Assembly (NCBI GenBank): GCA_013152585.1
Contig: JAADGC010000153.1
Span: forward strand, 1-52,017
Source of the DNA: Chloroflexota bacterium
GTDB taxonomy: Bacteria; Chloroflexota; Anaerolineae; J102
DNA: 52,017 nucleotides
Reading direction: 5' to 3'
The notes below the pieces were generated by a model. It was not told where the DNA came from. It ran no database searches and saw nothing but the letters and a program-made list of their open reading frames with translations. Of the stretch, positions 18,501 through 24,137 are shown one piece after another (the stretch's first letter is position 1; the number at the start of each line of letters is the position of its first letter). A program made the position numbers and the translations under genes.

Positions 18501-19889
18501 GCTGTTACTCAGCGTAAGTGTTCCCCGATTATCGATGCCGCCGCCGAAGTGCTCTGAGTTGTTGCTGTAGATGGTACTATCGCTGACAGTCATCGTGCCA
18601 TTTCTGTTGTTGATGCCGCCACCCTCGGTATAACCGCTCCCTATGCTGCTGCCGCCACTACCGCCGGGGCCACGACTGCCGAATTGACCGCCGCTGCCGC
18701 CGTGGGCTGTACAACCGTCTACATATGTTGTACCTGAGGAACCCCACGAACCGTAGCCACCTCTGGGGCCCTTAGAACCTGTGGCACCGCCTGCGCCACT
18801 GCTAACCCTGTTGTAGCTGACGGTACTGTTGCTTAACGTCACAGCGCCGACGTTATAGAGTCCCCCGCCCCGGCCTATCCCGCCGTAGCCCCCATATCCC
18901 CCCGGTCCACCTTGGCCGCCTGCACCTGCTGCGCCACCATCGCCGCCATCTCCGCAGGCGGCCCCGAAAAACCACAGGTAGGCGCCATTACCGCCATTGC
19001 CACCCCGGCCGCCATTGCCACCCCGGCCGCCATTGCCGCCCCGGCCACCAACGCCACCCATGGTGCTGTTATTTGTTATACTGCTGCTGCGCACGGTTAA
19101 CGTGCCGGCGTTGTAAATGCCGCCGCCCAGCCCTTGGCCACCTGCTCCCCCACTACTGCCAACGTTACCAGTGCTGCCATTACTGCCATTACTGCCATCG
19201 TGACCGTCCGAGCATGAGCTGAAGCCACAACTGCCATTACTACCATTGCCGCCATCGTTCCCCTTGCCACCGGTGCCACCCGTGCCGCCAGTGCTGCCCT
19301 GACCGCCGACGGCTGTGCTGCTGCTTACCGTCGAGTTGAGTAGCGTCAGGTTGCCTGCGTTGTAAATGCCCCCGCCTCGGCCAGCACTGCCGTTGGCTCC
19401 CACCACCCGCCCGTTTTGAATGATCAAATACTCCAGCACCACCGTGTGTCCGGCCGGGATATTCACCACGCGGTCGTTGTTGCTGCCATCGAGAATCGTG
19501 TCGCCACTCTCACTGCCGCGTAATGTCAGGTTTTTGGCGATGGTGAGATGTTCGGCATAGGTGCCGGCGGCAATGTAAATCGTGTCGCCGTTGCTGGCCT
19601 TGCCCATAGCCGCGGCGATAGTGCGACAAGGCGCGGCGGCGCTCTGGCAGCTATTGCCATCGTTGCCGGTGGTGGCCACAAACCAGGCGGTGGCGCTGGG
19701 CAGAGAATTGCGGTGGGCAAGCTCCGGCATCAGCAAAGCGTTGCCGGGCGCGGTGAAGCTCGCCATGCTTGCTGGCGCCACAGCGGGCGTCTGGCTCATG
19801 GCCCCCACCCGATTGCCTGCTCCCAGCAGGGCGATCATCAGCGCCAATCCTATGAAAACCATCAACCGCAGGATATGTCGTGTCTTCAT
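6588..19889 (-). CDS. Giant secreted beta-helix/CSLREA protein with nested discoidin, cupredoxin-like and PKD-in-cohesin domains
   Basis: A 4433-aa exported protein. The start used (19889) gives a clean signal peptide (MKTRHILRLMVFIGLALMIA) with AAGGA upstream; an ATG at 19949 overlaps the upstream stop (ATGA) and would add 20 residues. Rough layout: a parallel beta-helix with long Gly-rich loops (60-600), choice-of-anchor Q unit 1 (to about 620), a CSLREA motif near 643 with an F5/8C discoidin domain inserted (687-844), further beta-helix and choice-of-anchor Q units (850-1990) holding two cupredoxin-like insertions (1692-1790 and 1904-1991), and a cohesin-like domain (about 2470-2680) with a PKD domain (WDFGDGTS) nested in it. 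The remaining about 1750 residues are unrecognised apart from an EF-hand/dockerin-like loop (DINQDGFVDEADA, about 3441) and a coiled coil (3843-3890). No protease, glycosidase or LPxTG is seen. It is probably a stalk or adhesin at the cell surface (inference). Confidence 0.88.
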   Translation of the reverse strand: MKTRHILRLMVFIGLALMIALLGAGNRVGAMSQTPAVAPASMASFTAPGNALLMPELAHRNSLPSATAWFVATTGNDGNSCQSAAAPCRTIAAAMGKASNGDTIYIAAGTYAEHLTIAKNLTLRGSESGDTILDGSNNDRVVNIPAGHTVVLEYLIIQNGRVVGANGSAGRGGGIYNAGNLTLLNSTVSSSTAVGGQGSTGGTGGTGGKGNDGGNGSNGSCGFSSCSDGHDGSNGSNGSTGNVGSSGGAGGQGLGGGIYNAGTLTVRSSSITNNSTMGGVGGRGGNGGRGGNGGRGGNGGNGAYLWFFGAACGDGGDGGAAGAGGQGGPGGYGGYGGIGRGGGLYNVGAVTLSNSTVSYNRVSSGAGGATGSKGPRGGYGSWGSSGTTYVDGCTAHGGSGGQFGSRGPGGSGGSSIGSGYTEGGGINNRNGTMTVSDSTIYSNNSEHFGGGIDNRGTLTLSNSTVSGNSANNGGGIENGGALTLRSSTVIDNRATVEVGGLLNGEAADGLTVSNTIIANNLATRYPNCANWGPTINSEGHNLENRNDCGFNQASDLVNTDPKLGSLKDNGGPTQTHALLPGSPAIDAGSCPGLASDQRGVERPQDGDNDGTAKCDIGAYEAGFVPVLTVNTELDEFNTNDATCSLREAVQSVNTNSPFGGCNLGNSGYYTITVPAGAYNLDIANVAGNMALNKPASQSSTYAGGSASRAVDGDSNGNWIHGSVTHTNSEHYAWWQVDLGEGRGINEIKLWNRSDCCSTRLSNFYVFVSATAFTSDDPDATKNQPGVWSAYHSGAAGTTFSLTTANFTPSAGTPGALWGRYVRVQLTGTEPLSLAEVQVYPPDYSNTAGDLDIVSNLSLIGAGANTTVIDARGIDRVIRVKGAYTVLIRGVTLTGGASAAGTAGGGIINYLGNLTLDGVTVSQNISLREGGGIYNTHASLRMINSTLSKNSASRYGGGLYGKNGPITIINSTISGNEANRGGGIVIDNASADLHFSTLAQNSASVAGANIWNRGGTINLFATIVANPQGTVTANCSGDSLTSVGGYNRISDSSCQLQNATADDQENATIALEPLADNDGPTLTHKPAGKANTSLVDIIPRGVCESDLQNLGVHKQDQRGKTRPAWGIRQEGVIIDKSEWKCDAGAVELGAATLLVCGPPLLPIAQHLDRCTYDAISTALQDAQTGDTIVVSGVVTETVTVSKSVTIRGPLLVEATPGTHMGVVQATLAEANGDQAPGSVFSITVGAIVTIKNLNIRHGDADQGGGINNAGDLTLQGVTIYHSEANDGGAVYNSGSLNVINSTIYSNTAQSGGGIFNAPGGTATVTEATLADNEGGSLHDLNVGGGSVRVGASILSSQEAASQCTGDAVTSLDYNLTNGGNCFVTLAGHDSTGDPQLGPLRDNGGPTLTLDLAATSPAVESGPPEADCAVETDQRGKLRPFDMPGGGGARCDIGAIEYGPQTLTVCENCDEDPDNGRFNDLQKALNTAMAGDIVAIEAGAYTGNFIVYKDATLQHAGIDVTTLSPDQPVDVRAILQASERTIPEQHRLLDPARASGLSGTVLTVQAYYPITATGTIAVTGDVSVTIENLTIQHGLSRQGGGISNRGRLTVVRSTLSENAAVNQLDEGGAVVSGQEARGGAIYNAGQLTLQRSTLSGNQAEFYGGGIYNAALPTSPIAATALLQASTIAENQAARLADQYVVAIDTGPVFVPTALTVTSGDIVQFQNRTGDAYRLLVEPASACNTDAVKVDPLGMGLSAPLICSTGLVTLRSDQINDLTIVLTVNPLPFTPQAHAVYAGENSATTIAHSIIVKSVGSAGDDCVLASATAHISSGQYNLVDDASCGLTDDTDLRPAIMPELDARLGPLQDNNAIDFAQNTVSGFTYSHALKPGSSAMDRIPPETCEAATTHTIFLVGGANPEVTIAAGDIVIFAYQAHVTVAFDDGEANVEMIDVPAGGRSLPRQFSEDGSYAYRVYDNAGRAQIAYGRITVQARPRTVDQRGVLLPQRGTGGEYACDMGSYEFQPWIVGQPVLHPPSAIITQPARWNVGGAESGPDVQSYHAWSAAASQDYALRPSPNDGDDTLEPEELVTVSWDTDPDPATLVEIGQVGVIEWPDAPQIHVSGAGVALMHQEISDGFQIAGARAFEGLNPADAEAGQLLVNGVFRRATLPDAGDSYSVLQWIKGNQTNATLKVEVVKTVDWNTPGVRDMRAERTQCEIGRELRYRPFGDAAGELPGHEDPEGKAGQILTGEAFDGVHETAELALAQNTVDNLIPPAYNQETREGPIIPVLNTAPTPFLNTDAVTGDHDLRIAWYRPDGRNVAWPVKTVGYRCDWPADPPEIVIASELGSEIANQAVLETDAFRDLTIYHQPDTSLPGYSPNWEHALLAASNLGNPAPALYALRIDLQDRDPSEPGGQSYALLKYHDPLEDGLTKIGIYKVMLTRPANPIPNFTSDSGIVTLNAAAITAQAAASPPNVILRVDDGNLTPGGEVTLPLEALGARNLHSLSLKVTYDASKLTPTNCTTNRLKFVEQLYGLQVTSDSPQWPFHVVHLRASLAAGTDAQYFWDFGDGTSRVAGAEVSHVYGANGDYTVTVTAANGVFADLTATTPVSIDDAASPGTLTDLPTSGCRIEQAGQLSIELQARAKHGLSGDLRLSDLTFAATPAFNIDGDTTEVGFSNIALFGPSYEDLSYNIDAGNPVYAPTPLRGLLDIQPCEQTRAADVTARPFWKDWKGMLWARAAGDMQVLYFYPLQPGFYLTDAHARNLGLVDTNDNVLSIDDRVGRCVPWMDQLSNGAVPYADFPEEGSNTQVLPVAYHADWPDLPPLLSVGETVYERAKSGISGVANQLAVSRIYDDWAPGAWDSSTQRIIMQGPEVQQSLAQLIDPIGEVRVHLDLKINDNWSLPTDLKSERLLFGGGQAIVGNKNDPDLALPFSLRSRVLFDDGAGDLIFRGYYDGTSKEYIKGDPLLLLNVMSTSDKERLWALCPGGTDCDKYKAAVQALYWQTLNPRQLDLCRNAAGELYAGDPEPAANQGPADPSDPQICNHAAATYRDGQPDQAFLIGVQDVNNDGVSEPYEGLGKGKALTAGNAAGAGYITVAYNNDSSLGGLPVSLQVIKVGCTKNHLGEDSTYRGNLLVIKSDNLFDEKLTLRHTGDFGGRPDDFEFQWYIAAVDDTGVSPTAIPPNYPWRSWTKVEPGASAIGPEITIEGANPTTLSDNWLIMRYKGYPICGNQYRWSAFAGDPSAKPSEVRAQFAPGWIKRVTSALNPFDARVDDFISAPVNTTVDMIRQAGHRYEGPVALSNDPETLNNMGLIEAYETILDRGRKLSIDSGVNDQGANAALLNVTSRIADLYMLLGNDAYMDARDPTVGLDSNSGFASRAPAIFAFMNQFRPDSFGLIDEELALLRGRDETLGGVAAAPTYNRLTWNFTNGDGEIAYVTNYNIKDINQDGFVDEADAAILYPQGHGDAWGQMLTAISKYYQLLRHPYYTWSPRAEPILVAGAPVVVDYYDERRFAIAAAAKARMGAEIVDLTYRKEYSDPHSQEYVDSHIDTSDGQRRAWGVADWARRAGQGAYLDWVVANAILPPVDNRYSDVRKIDRTTVAELGEIADKYAAIQQQLDEADGGLNPLGLVGNAVLFDLDPAKTKTTAEGGGKTHFEQVYDRTLVNLGSAFNLFDYANEMKIAQRQSQNTRRDFVTSIVEKDTALMNELIELFGYPYDADIGVNGTYPAGYDGPDIYNYDLWDRNELTDAQKRCSDADRDAGHCVVETTTFTLEYNTIKCLGNFPKRYIDTITWGDLCSDVNLKKGDSDKVEIEYRVGIGLDAGRGRFKPASWPEDSARKAPGEIQNTLQELTEARVEYEMAIQAYQNQVEKIDGMQKKIKEKAQYLAAMRGLKHSERWAVYLIDQTVRVIKGISKTINQFGKTAKTITDAAAECPPRSAGLANDVGAPVVCALSVSGSALSTIASNVVFGLDIGVDVLGAVKDTAKAGIETAILEVSSNYDLAQYGKAMGGLLREERELRLAVYLAKDRVNSAQGNYDQTLQRGFRKLNELSRLRKRWAGQITEQRYNDMAYRIFQNDALQKYRRQFDMAQTYTYLTAAAYDYETNLSGDDPANGDKFLRQIIGLRSLGELRRLRPLPLEPVVGSGGLAEPLAQMNENFKILKGQMGFNNPQAEANRFSLRRELFRLRDDSDAKWRQELMRYYTPDIYSNDDVARLAKRPYGDNGPQPGLVIPIASTITEGENFFARPLGPGDSAYDASQFSTKIANVGVWFQGYDTSRLAQTPRVYLLPAGKDVGRPRNTSGLLRYWNVTEQLLPVPYPITQADMENPNWTPRLGGLSGEMYKIKPYTRFRAYPYSDTFSPDELNTDTRLIGRTVWNTEWLLVIPGATLLSDPQIGIERFIEDVSDIYIYFQTYAYAGTAAAQSTEESAP
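18991..19044. repeat. 18-bp tandem repeat, three copies, in the giant gene
   Basis: Copies of CCGCCATTGCCACCCCGG sit at 18991-19008, 19009-19026 (identical) and 19027-19044 (one change). On the coding strand each encodes the hexapeptide unit of a GGRGGN-type glycine-rich loop inside the first beta-helix. The repeat length keeps frame, so copy-number change would lengthen or shorten the loop without breaking the protein. Confidence 0.9.
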
Positions 19890-19945
19890 CTTATTATTCC
19901 TTGCCCTCACAGCGTGATATCGATCAGGGGTGTGCAAATGTCTCA

Positions 19946-22633
19946 TCATCCACCTCCTCCCCCAGTTTGATCATAGCCCTGGGGCGTCAGATCCTCCCAG
20001 GCGAGCAAATGGTGGATGACGAAATAGCCCTTTACGGTAATGTCATTCTTATGAATGCCGCTGATCACTTCTTTGTACAGCCCCCCCCACACGCCACCGC
20101 CCCAATCCAGATTGGCGGCAATGGTGGCAGTGGCGCCAGCTACCGGCGGCAACTCGGTCAATTCCAGTTGCATCCGTCGCCGTACTTCGTAGGATTCCCA
20201 CAGATAGGGCGCCACGGTGTTGAAGTCGATGGGATTGAATTTGACATCCAGGTTATCGTGATCCGGGTTGTATTTGTGTTTATAGGGATTGAGCGGATCG
20301 TCGGGGCCAATCAGGATCGAAAAATCGAGCAGGCCGGAGGTGTCGCCGAAATCGGCGCCGGTCGCCACGACCGGTTCTATCATGCTAAAATTCACGGAAC
20401 TGACGCGCTTGCCTTCAGCGCTGAGATAGTCTGGCAGCAGCTCTACGCCGCCGTTCTCATTCACGCGCAACAGCACCCGGAAGCGGAACTCGCTGCCGTC
20501 GCCGTTGGCGAAGCGCGTGGGCGCTCCCACTACAATCTCGCCGCAGGCAATACCCTGGCCCACAGCGCCATTGGCGCCATGTTTTTCGATGTATAGTACA
20601 TACGACGGAGAACCAAGCAGCAGATCGTCGACGACGTAGCCGGGGTTGAGAGCGGCGCTGTTGATGGTGGTAAGCAGCACGCCATTCACCATGGGCGCCA
20701 GGTCTTTGCGTTTTTCCCGGAGATCGCTGCACTGCCCGGTCCACAAAGAGACATCGTAAATAGGCACCACGCCGAAGTTCAGCAGAGGCTCGACGCGATT
20801 GTCGTCGGCATCGTATTGGGGCAGGGTGAAGGGGGGAAACAGCACTTGCTGACGGTAAGCGGCAGGCTCCAGGGCGCTAATACCGGCGGCGTTCACGGTC
20901 ACAAAGGTGGGCAGGGCATTGCTGGTGATGGTGGTCGTTTGCGGCAGCATCACCGCGAAATCGCTGGTATAGCCCGCCGGTGCCGCGGCGGTAATGGCAA
21001 GCTGTCCCGCAGACAGGCCTGCGAATACGAAGAGGCCATCCTCGGCCGTTTGCCTGCTCATGCCGCCGAGCGTCACCGTCACCCCCGCCAGTCCGCTCTC
21101 GTCTGCATCCCGCTGGCCGTTCTGGTTGCTATCTGCGAAGACATAACCGGCCACGTAGGGGGTCGTGGCGCTGATGGCCTGTAGGGGCAGGATTTCTTCC
21201 GGCACCGGCAGAGAGAGGGTGGCCGTCAGGGCCACCGAGGCCGTGTTGCCGGCCGGTATCTCGTGCAACTGGGCGGAGCCTTGCTGGCCGGAAAGATCAC
21301 GGGGGCGCAGGGCGATGGTGAGTTCGCCATTCTCCACGTTGGTGCCGCCCAGCCGGCCTTCGCTGACATCATTGACGACCACCTCGCCGATCCAGAGACC
21401 GGCGAAGTCGCCTCGCAGCGCCGTGACCGGCACCAGCCAGCGCGTGCCCAGATCGGGAGAGCGAATTTCCAACAGGGCGGCGCCATCAGCCGCCTGATCG
21501 ACAGCGGGCACGACGAAATGGATAGCGGCGGCTTGCCCTGCCGCCAGGGAACGGGAGGCCGGGTTGGGCCACAGTGTCTGCAAGGGATCCGTATCGGATT
21601 CGGGATCACTGTCGTATTGCAGAGCCACGGCGGGTGCGCTCTGGCTCAACACTTGCAACTGCACCGTGATGTTGCTGTTTGCTAGATTCTCGATGCGCAG
21701 CGTTTGCTTGCTGCCGTCGAAGCCGGGCGTGAAGTCGAGGCCCTCGCCGATCGTGCTGATGATATCGAACGGTGCCGTGTAGTTGAGCACATCGTCGCTG
21801 CGGTAGTACACCAGATAGGCCTCGCCGTAGGCGAGCTCGGCATCGGAGGCCATGGCGTCGCTCCATTTACCATCAGCTTGCAGCGCCCGTACTTCGGTCA
21901 CCGGGGAAGGGCCGCCGACGAGGTTTTGGAAAAACGTCGCCACGGTAGGGGACGGGGAGGCGTCGGGGTCGATGGGGAACCCGGCGAGGTTGTAGGAATC
22001 GGGCAGCCACTGATGGTGGGCGACCACGGGCTGGCCGCGTACATCCAGCGTCGCCGGTCCGGCCCCGTCCTTGAGCTTGACCAGATAGCCGCTGTTGGCG
22101 TGCAGGCTGAACAGGTCGCTGAGAAAGGCGCGTGATTCGCCGTCCGGCCCCAGGCTGCCGGCCGGGTAATAGCGATTCCAGCCGGGTGCATCCCACAAGC
22201 CCTCTGCCGGATCGACGATGTAGTCCATGGTGGTGAGGGGGATGTTCCAGGTCCATACGCTTTCCAGGCAATCGCCGCAGGAGAGGCCGGCAAAGACGGC
22301 CTCGATGGTCGATAGTTCGGGCGCCATGATCGGCTGATCGACCGTGCCCACGTTGACCAACGGTGAATCGTTGATCGGGTCCACCTCGAGGTAGATGCTG
22401 TTCCAGCCCGGGTGCAGGTCAAACGTTTGGGTGAGGATGGCCCCATCCACCTGGGTGGTGGCCATCGCCTGGGCGCGGCGCCTCGTCATTTGGGGAGCGG
22501 GGGCGCCTGCCGCCTGACTGGCGGGCCGGGCTTCTGCAATGGCGCTGTGTCCCACCGAGGCTCTAAACCCCACCACGATCATGGCGGCGATGACAAGTAT
22601 CAGCCCAAAGCGAGTGATTGTCTGCTTGGACAT
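19946..22633 (-). CDS. Secreted protein with SdrD-type B repeat, function unknown
   Basis: Exported 895-aa protein with an N-terminal signal segment (FGLILVIAAMIVVGF). AAGGAG lies about 10 bases before the ATG, inside the end of the upstream gene, which it follows by 4 bp. The N-terminal part begins with HPGWNSIYLEVDP, a beta-rich start seen in other large secreted proteins, with a CGDC pair shortly after. One SdrD B-like repeat (about residues 492-549) carries the calcium-loop motif FADSNQNGQRDADESG and the following G-V-T-V-T-L. The C-terminal 250 residues (PIYDVSLWTGQCSDLREK onward) are unrecognised and end in a poly-Gly tail QTGGGGG. It has no cohesin-like module, unlike the other four operon proteins. 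The stop overlaps an ATG of the giant gene by four bases. Likely an extracellular structural or binding protein; no catalytic motif was recognised. Confidence 0.85.
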   Translation of the reverse strand: MSKQTITRFGLILVIAAMIVVGFRASVGHSAIAEARPASQAAGAPAPQMTRRRAQAMATTQVDGAILTQTFDLHPGWNSIYLEVDPINDSPLVNVGTVDQPIMAPELSTIEAVFAGLSCGDCLESVWTWNIPLTTMDYIVDPAEGLWDAPGWNRYYPAGSLGPDGESRAFLSDLFSLHANSGYLVKLKDGAGPATLDVRGQPVVAHHQWLPDSYNLAGFPIDPDASPSPTVATFFQNLVGGPSPVTEVRALQADGKWSDAMASDAELAYGEAYLVYYRSDDVLNYTAPFDIISTIGEGLDFTPGFDGSKQTLRIENLANSNITVQLQVLSQSAPAVALQYDSDPESDTDPLQTLWPNPASRSLAAGQAAAIHFVVPAVDQAADGAALLEIRSPDLGTRWLVPVTALRGDFAGLWIGEVVVNDVSEGRLGGTNVENGELTIALRPRDLSGQQGSAQLHEIPAGNTASVALTATLSLPVPEEILPLQAISATTPYVAGYVFADSNQNGQRDADESGLAGVTVTLGGMSRQTAEDGLFVFAGLSAGQLAITAAAPAGYTSDFAVMLPQTTTITSNALPTFVTVNAAGISALEPAAYRQQVLFPPFTLPQYDADDNRVEPLLNFGVVPIYDVSLWTGQCSDLREKRKDLAPMVNGVLLTTINSAALNPGYVVDDLLLGSPSYVLYIEKHGANGAVGQGIACGEIVVGAPTRFANGDGSEFRFRVLLRVNENGGVELLPDYLSAEGKRVSSVNFSMIEPVVATGADFGDTSGLLDFSILIGPDDPLNPYKHKYNPDHDNLDVKFNPIDFNTVAPYLWESYEVRRRMQLELTELPPVAGATATIAANLDWGGGVWGGLYKEVISGIHKNDITVKGYFVIHHLLAWEDLTPQGYDQTGGGGG

Positions 22634-22637
22634 AAGG

Positions 22638-23618
22638 TTAGTTCTCCTTCATCAGAAGAGATGCAAACGAGAAGGAATGTTCGCTATTTGAGGTAACTTC
22701 GGCTTGCGTACAAATGACAATGGATTTACAGGCCAGCAACCACCGCCCCTGCCACATGGCTTCGATGTAGACGGTGGCGCCTGTGGGTGCTTCGGCCAGG
22801 GCGGAGAAGGCTGTTTCTTTCACCAGGTTTTCCTGGATTTGACCGTTGATGCGTATGCGCCAGTCACTAACGGTTTTGTCGCTGGTGACGCTCTGTCGCC
22901 GCAGGTCGGGGGCGCTGCCCGCCCTGCACCAGCCACCACACTGAAATGCCGGCGGTGGACCGCCTGTGGCGAAGGTCATCAACGGCAGGTGGATGGTCTG
23001 GCCTGCTGAAGCTGGCGGCGTGGGTGTGGGGGTCGGTGTGAGTACGGGGACCAGGGTGATGACGCCATTTTGGGCTGTGACGTCCAGGGGCAGGGCATCG
23101 ACATTGGTGAAGGTTTCTACCTGCACCTCGATCATGCTTTCGTTTCCCGACCCGGGCATACTCCCCCCCTGCCAACTAATCTCTACCAACACCAGGGGGC
23201 TGGATGCGGGGACATCGACACCATCGAGCGACACGACATTGAAGCGCACGGCATCAGGCACGCCATTCCCATCCCGATCCAGGTCCAGGTTGCACAGGCC
23301 CACTTCGAAAACGGGATTGCGCTGGCATGAGGTGGGATGGAGCACATCGGGATCATAATCCAGGGTGATCGTGGCGGCGCCGAGCTGTTGTACCCCGCTG
23401 ACTTCGACCGGCAGCGAGGTGGCATTCCCCGGGATAGTCACAACGCCATCGCGCGCCCGCACCAGGGCCGGGCCGACGTCTGGGGCCATGAGACCTGAGA
23501 CGATATGCCCGGGTCCATGTCCGCTGGCGGGTGATGGCACAAAAAAAACCAGGATTGCGATGATGAACAGCGCACCCAGGACGATTCCTGATGATGTCGT
23601 GAAGTGATGGTGCCTCAT
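22638..23618 (-). CDS. Secreted single cohesin-like module protein, first large gene of the operon
   Basis: Exported 326-aa protein. A long hydrophobic N-terminal segment (GIVLGALFIIAILVFFV, residues 11-27) is a signal peptide or anchor. One cohesin-like module spans about 57-190 with Cys98/Cys109 followed by Asn, and an Asp-rich loop (DLDRDGNGVPD) between the second Cys and the RFN signature. A PTPTPTP linker leads to an IHLPLM motif (209-214), comparable to the LYLPLL motifs of the 454-aa protein. The C-terminal 100 residues contain a Cys pair (CGGWC) and an unrecognised beta-rich domain. It opens the tightly packed secreted-protein run, 4 bp before the 895-aa gene. No clear Shine-Dalgarno precedes the ATG. 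The presence of the same module as the five-cohesin protein suggests a shared partner, which is inference. Confidence 0.85.
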   Translation of the reverse strand: MRHHHFTTSSGIVLGALFIIAILVFFVPSPASGHGPGHIVSGLMAPDVGPALVRARDGVVTIPGNATSLPVEVSGVQQLGAATITLDYDPDVLHPTSCQRNPVFEVGLCNLDLDRDGNGVPDAVRFNVVSLDGVDVPASSPLVLVEISWQGGSMPGSGNESMIEVQVETFTNVDALPLDVTAQNGVITLVPVLTPTPTPTPPASAGQTIHLPLMTFATGGPPPAFQCGGWCRAGSAPDLRRQSVTSDKTVSDWRIRINGQIQENLVKETAFSALAEAPTGATVYIEAMWQGRWLLACKSIVICTQAEVTSNSEHSFSFASLLMKEN

Positions 23619-23690
23619 AGATCAATATGAAAGCTCGTGAAGCTGTACCTCGAACCGACAAGTGGCAAACATTTTAGACGAGACTTTTTC

Positions 23691-23745
23691 CTTCTTTTTC
23701 CGTGCAATTCGTGGCAAAATCGAAAAACACCAGGGTGCAGTTATG
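23691..23745 (+). repeat. Remnant of the CCGTG/CCGTGGC intergenic palindrome
   Basis: This stretch aligns with the right arm and flank of the inverted repeat at 36023-36100 (shared blocks TTTTTCCGTG, CGTGGCAAAA and the A-rich run before CCAG). Only one arm is recognisable, so it looks like a decayed copy. It lies between the small gene and the 326-aa gene, inside the leader of the secreted operon. Confidence 0.6.
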
Positions 23746-23779
23746 AACGCCGGGATGGTCCAGTGTATGCTCGCATCCG

Positions 23780-24001
23780 TCAGGGATCGTTGTGTCCGTG
23801 CTCTTTGATACTCAATTCATTCGTCAAGAAGGCCATCATGCTTTGCATGTCCGTAAACCCGTGTTTTTCCCCAGACTGGGGATCCTCCAGGCTAAACCGC
23901 CAGCCAGGAGAATAGGCAGCCTTGTCGCCGCGGATTTGCCAACACCGCAACCAGAACGACCGGCGTTGCGGGAGGGGGTCTTGAGGCGGGACTTGTTTCA
24001 T
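23780..24001 (-). CDS. Small conserved-type protein of 73 aa, unknown function
   Basis: Short reading frame ending in an acidic/His tail. The central pattern, an aromatic-rich RRSFWLRCW, then WRFSLEDPQSGEKHGF, then F-T-D-MQSMMAFLTNEL, resembles a family of 60-100-aa Chloroflexota proteins with an (V/F)xLEdpxTGExxGFxdLexLxxFL motif (recollection, not a search). ATG at 24001 is used; an in-frame TTG lies at 24019. Neither has a good ribosome site. It sits between the SARP-like regulator (divergent) and the secreted operon (same strand, 161 bp downstream), so it may be the first gene of that operon. It is not obviously secreted. It could be a spurious frame, but the motif favours a real gene. 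Confidence 0.5.
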   Translation of the reverse strand: MKQVPPQDPLPQRRSFWLRCWQIRGDKAAYSPGWRFSLEDPQSGEKHGFTDMQSMMAFLTNELSIKEHGHNDP

Positions 24002-24051
24002 GATGAGGGAATGCCACAAAAAAATGATCCATCTTTTAGCTTAGCAAACTG

Positions 24052-24084
24052 ATCGTACAAAAATCGTATAAGATGATGTATAAT
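24052..24084 (+). promoter_or_regulatory. Candidate SARP-box direct repeat and -10 box of the regulator gene
   Basis: Heptamers ATCGTAC (24052-24058) and ATCGTAT (24063-24069) are spaced by four bases, an 11-bp period. A TATAAT (24079-24084) begins nine bases after the second heptamer, and no good -35 box is present. This is the geometry known for SARP activators, which bind heptad direct repeats one helical turn apart just upstream of the -10. The site lies 54 bp before the regulator's start and also between the divergent genes. Confidence 0.5.
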
Positions 24085-24137
24085 GGTAAAGCAGAGTAAT
24101 GTTTCATTCTATCGTGTGCTCAAGTCGAGGCGTAACG

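Noticed and set aside
18600-19320. CRISPR-like short repeats
   Set aside because: Repeats are in-frame glycine codons with no spacers of even length and no cas genes nearby.
19890-19949. Longer start of the giant gene at the ATGA overlap
   Set aside because: The overlap would suit translational coupling, but it puts a charged 20-residue stretch before an otherwise perfect signal peptide; kept only as an alternative.
2008-23618. Cellulosome
   Set aside because: Cohesin- and dockerin-like parts are present, but there is no glycoside hydrolase, classical carbohydrate-binding module series or polysaccharide-utilisation gene in the window.
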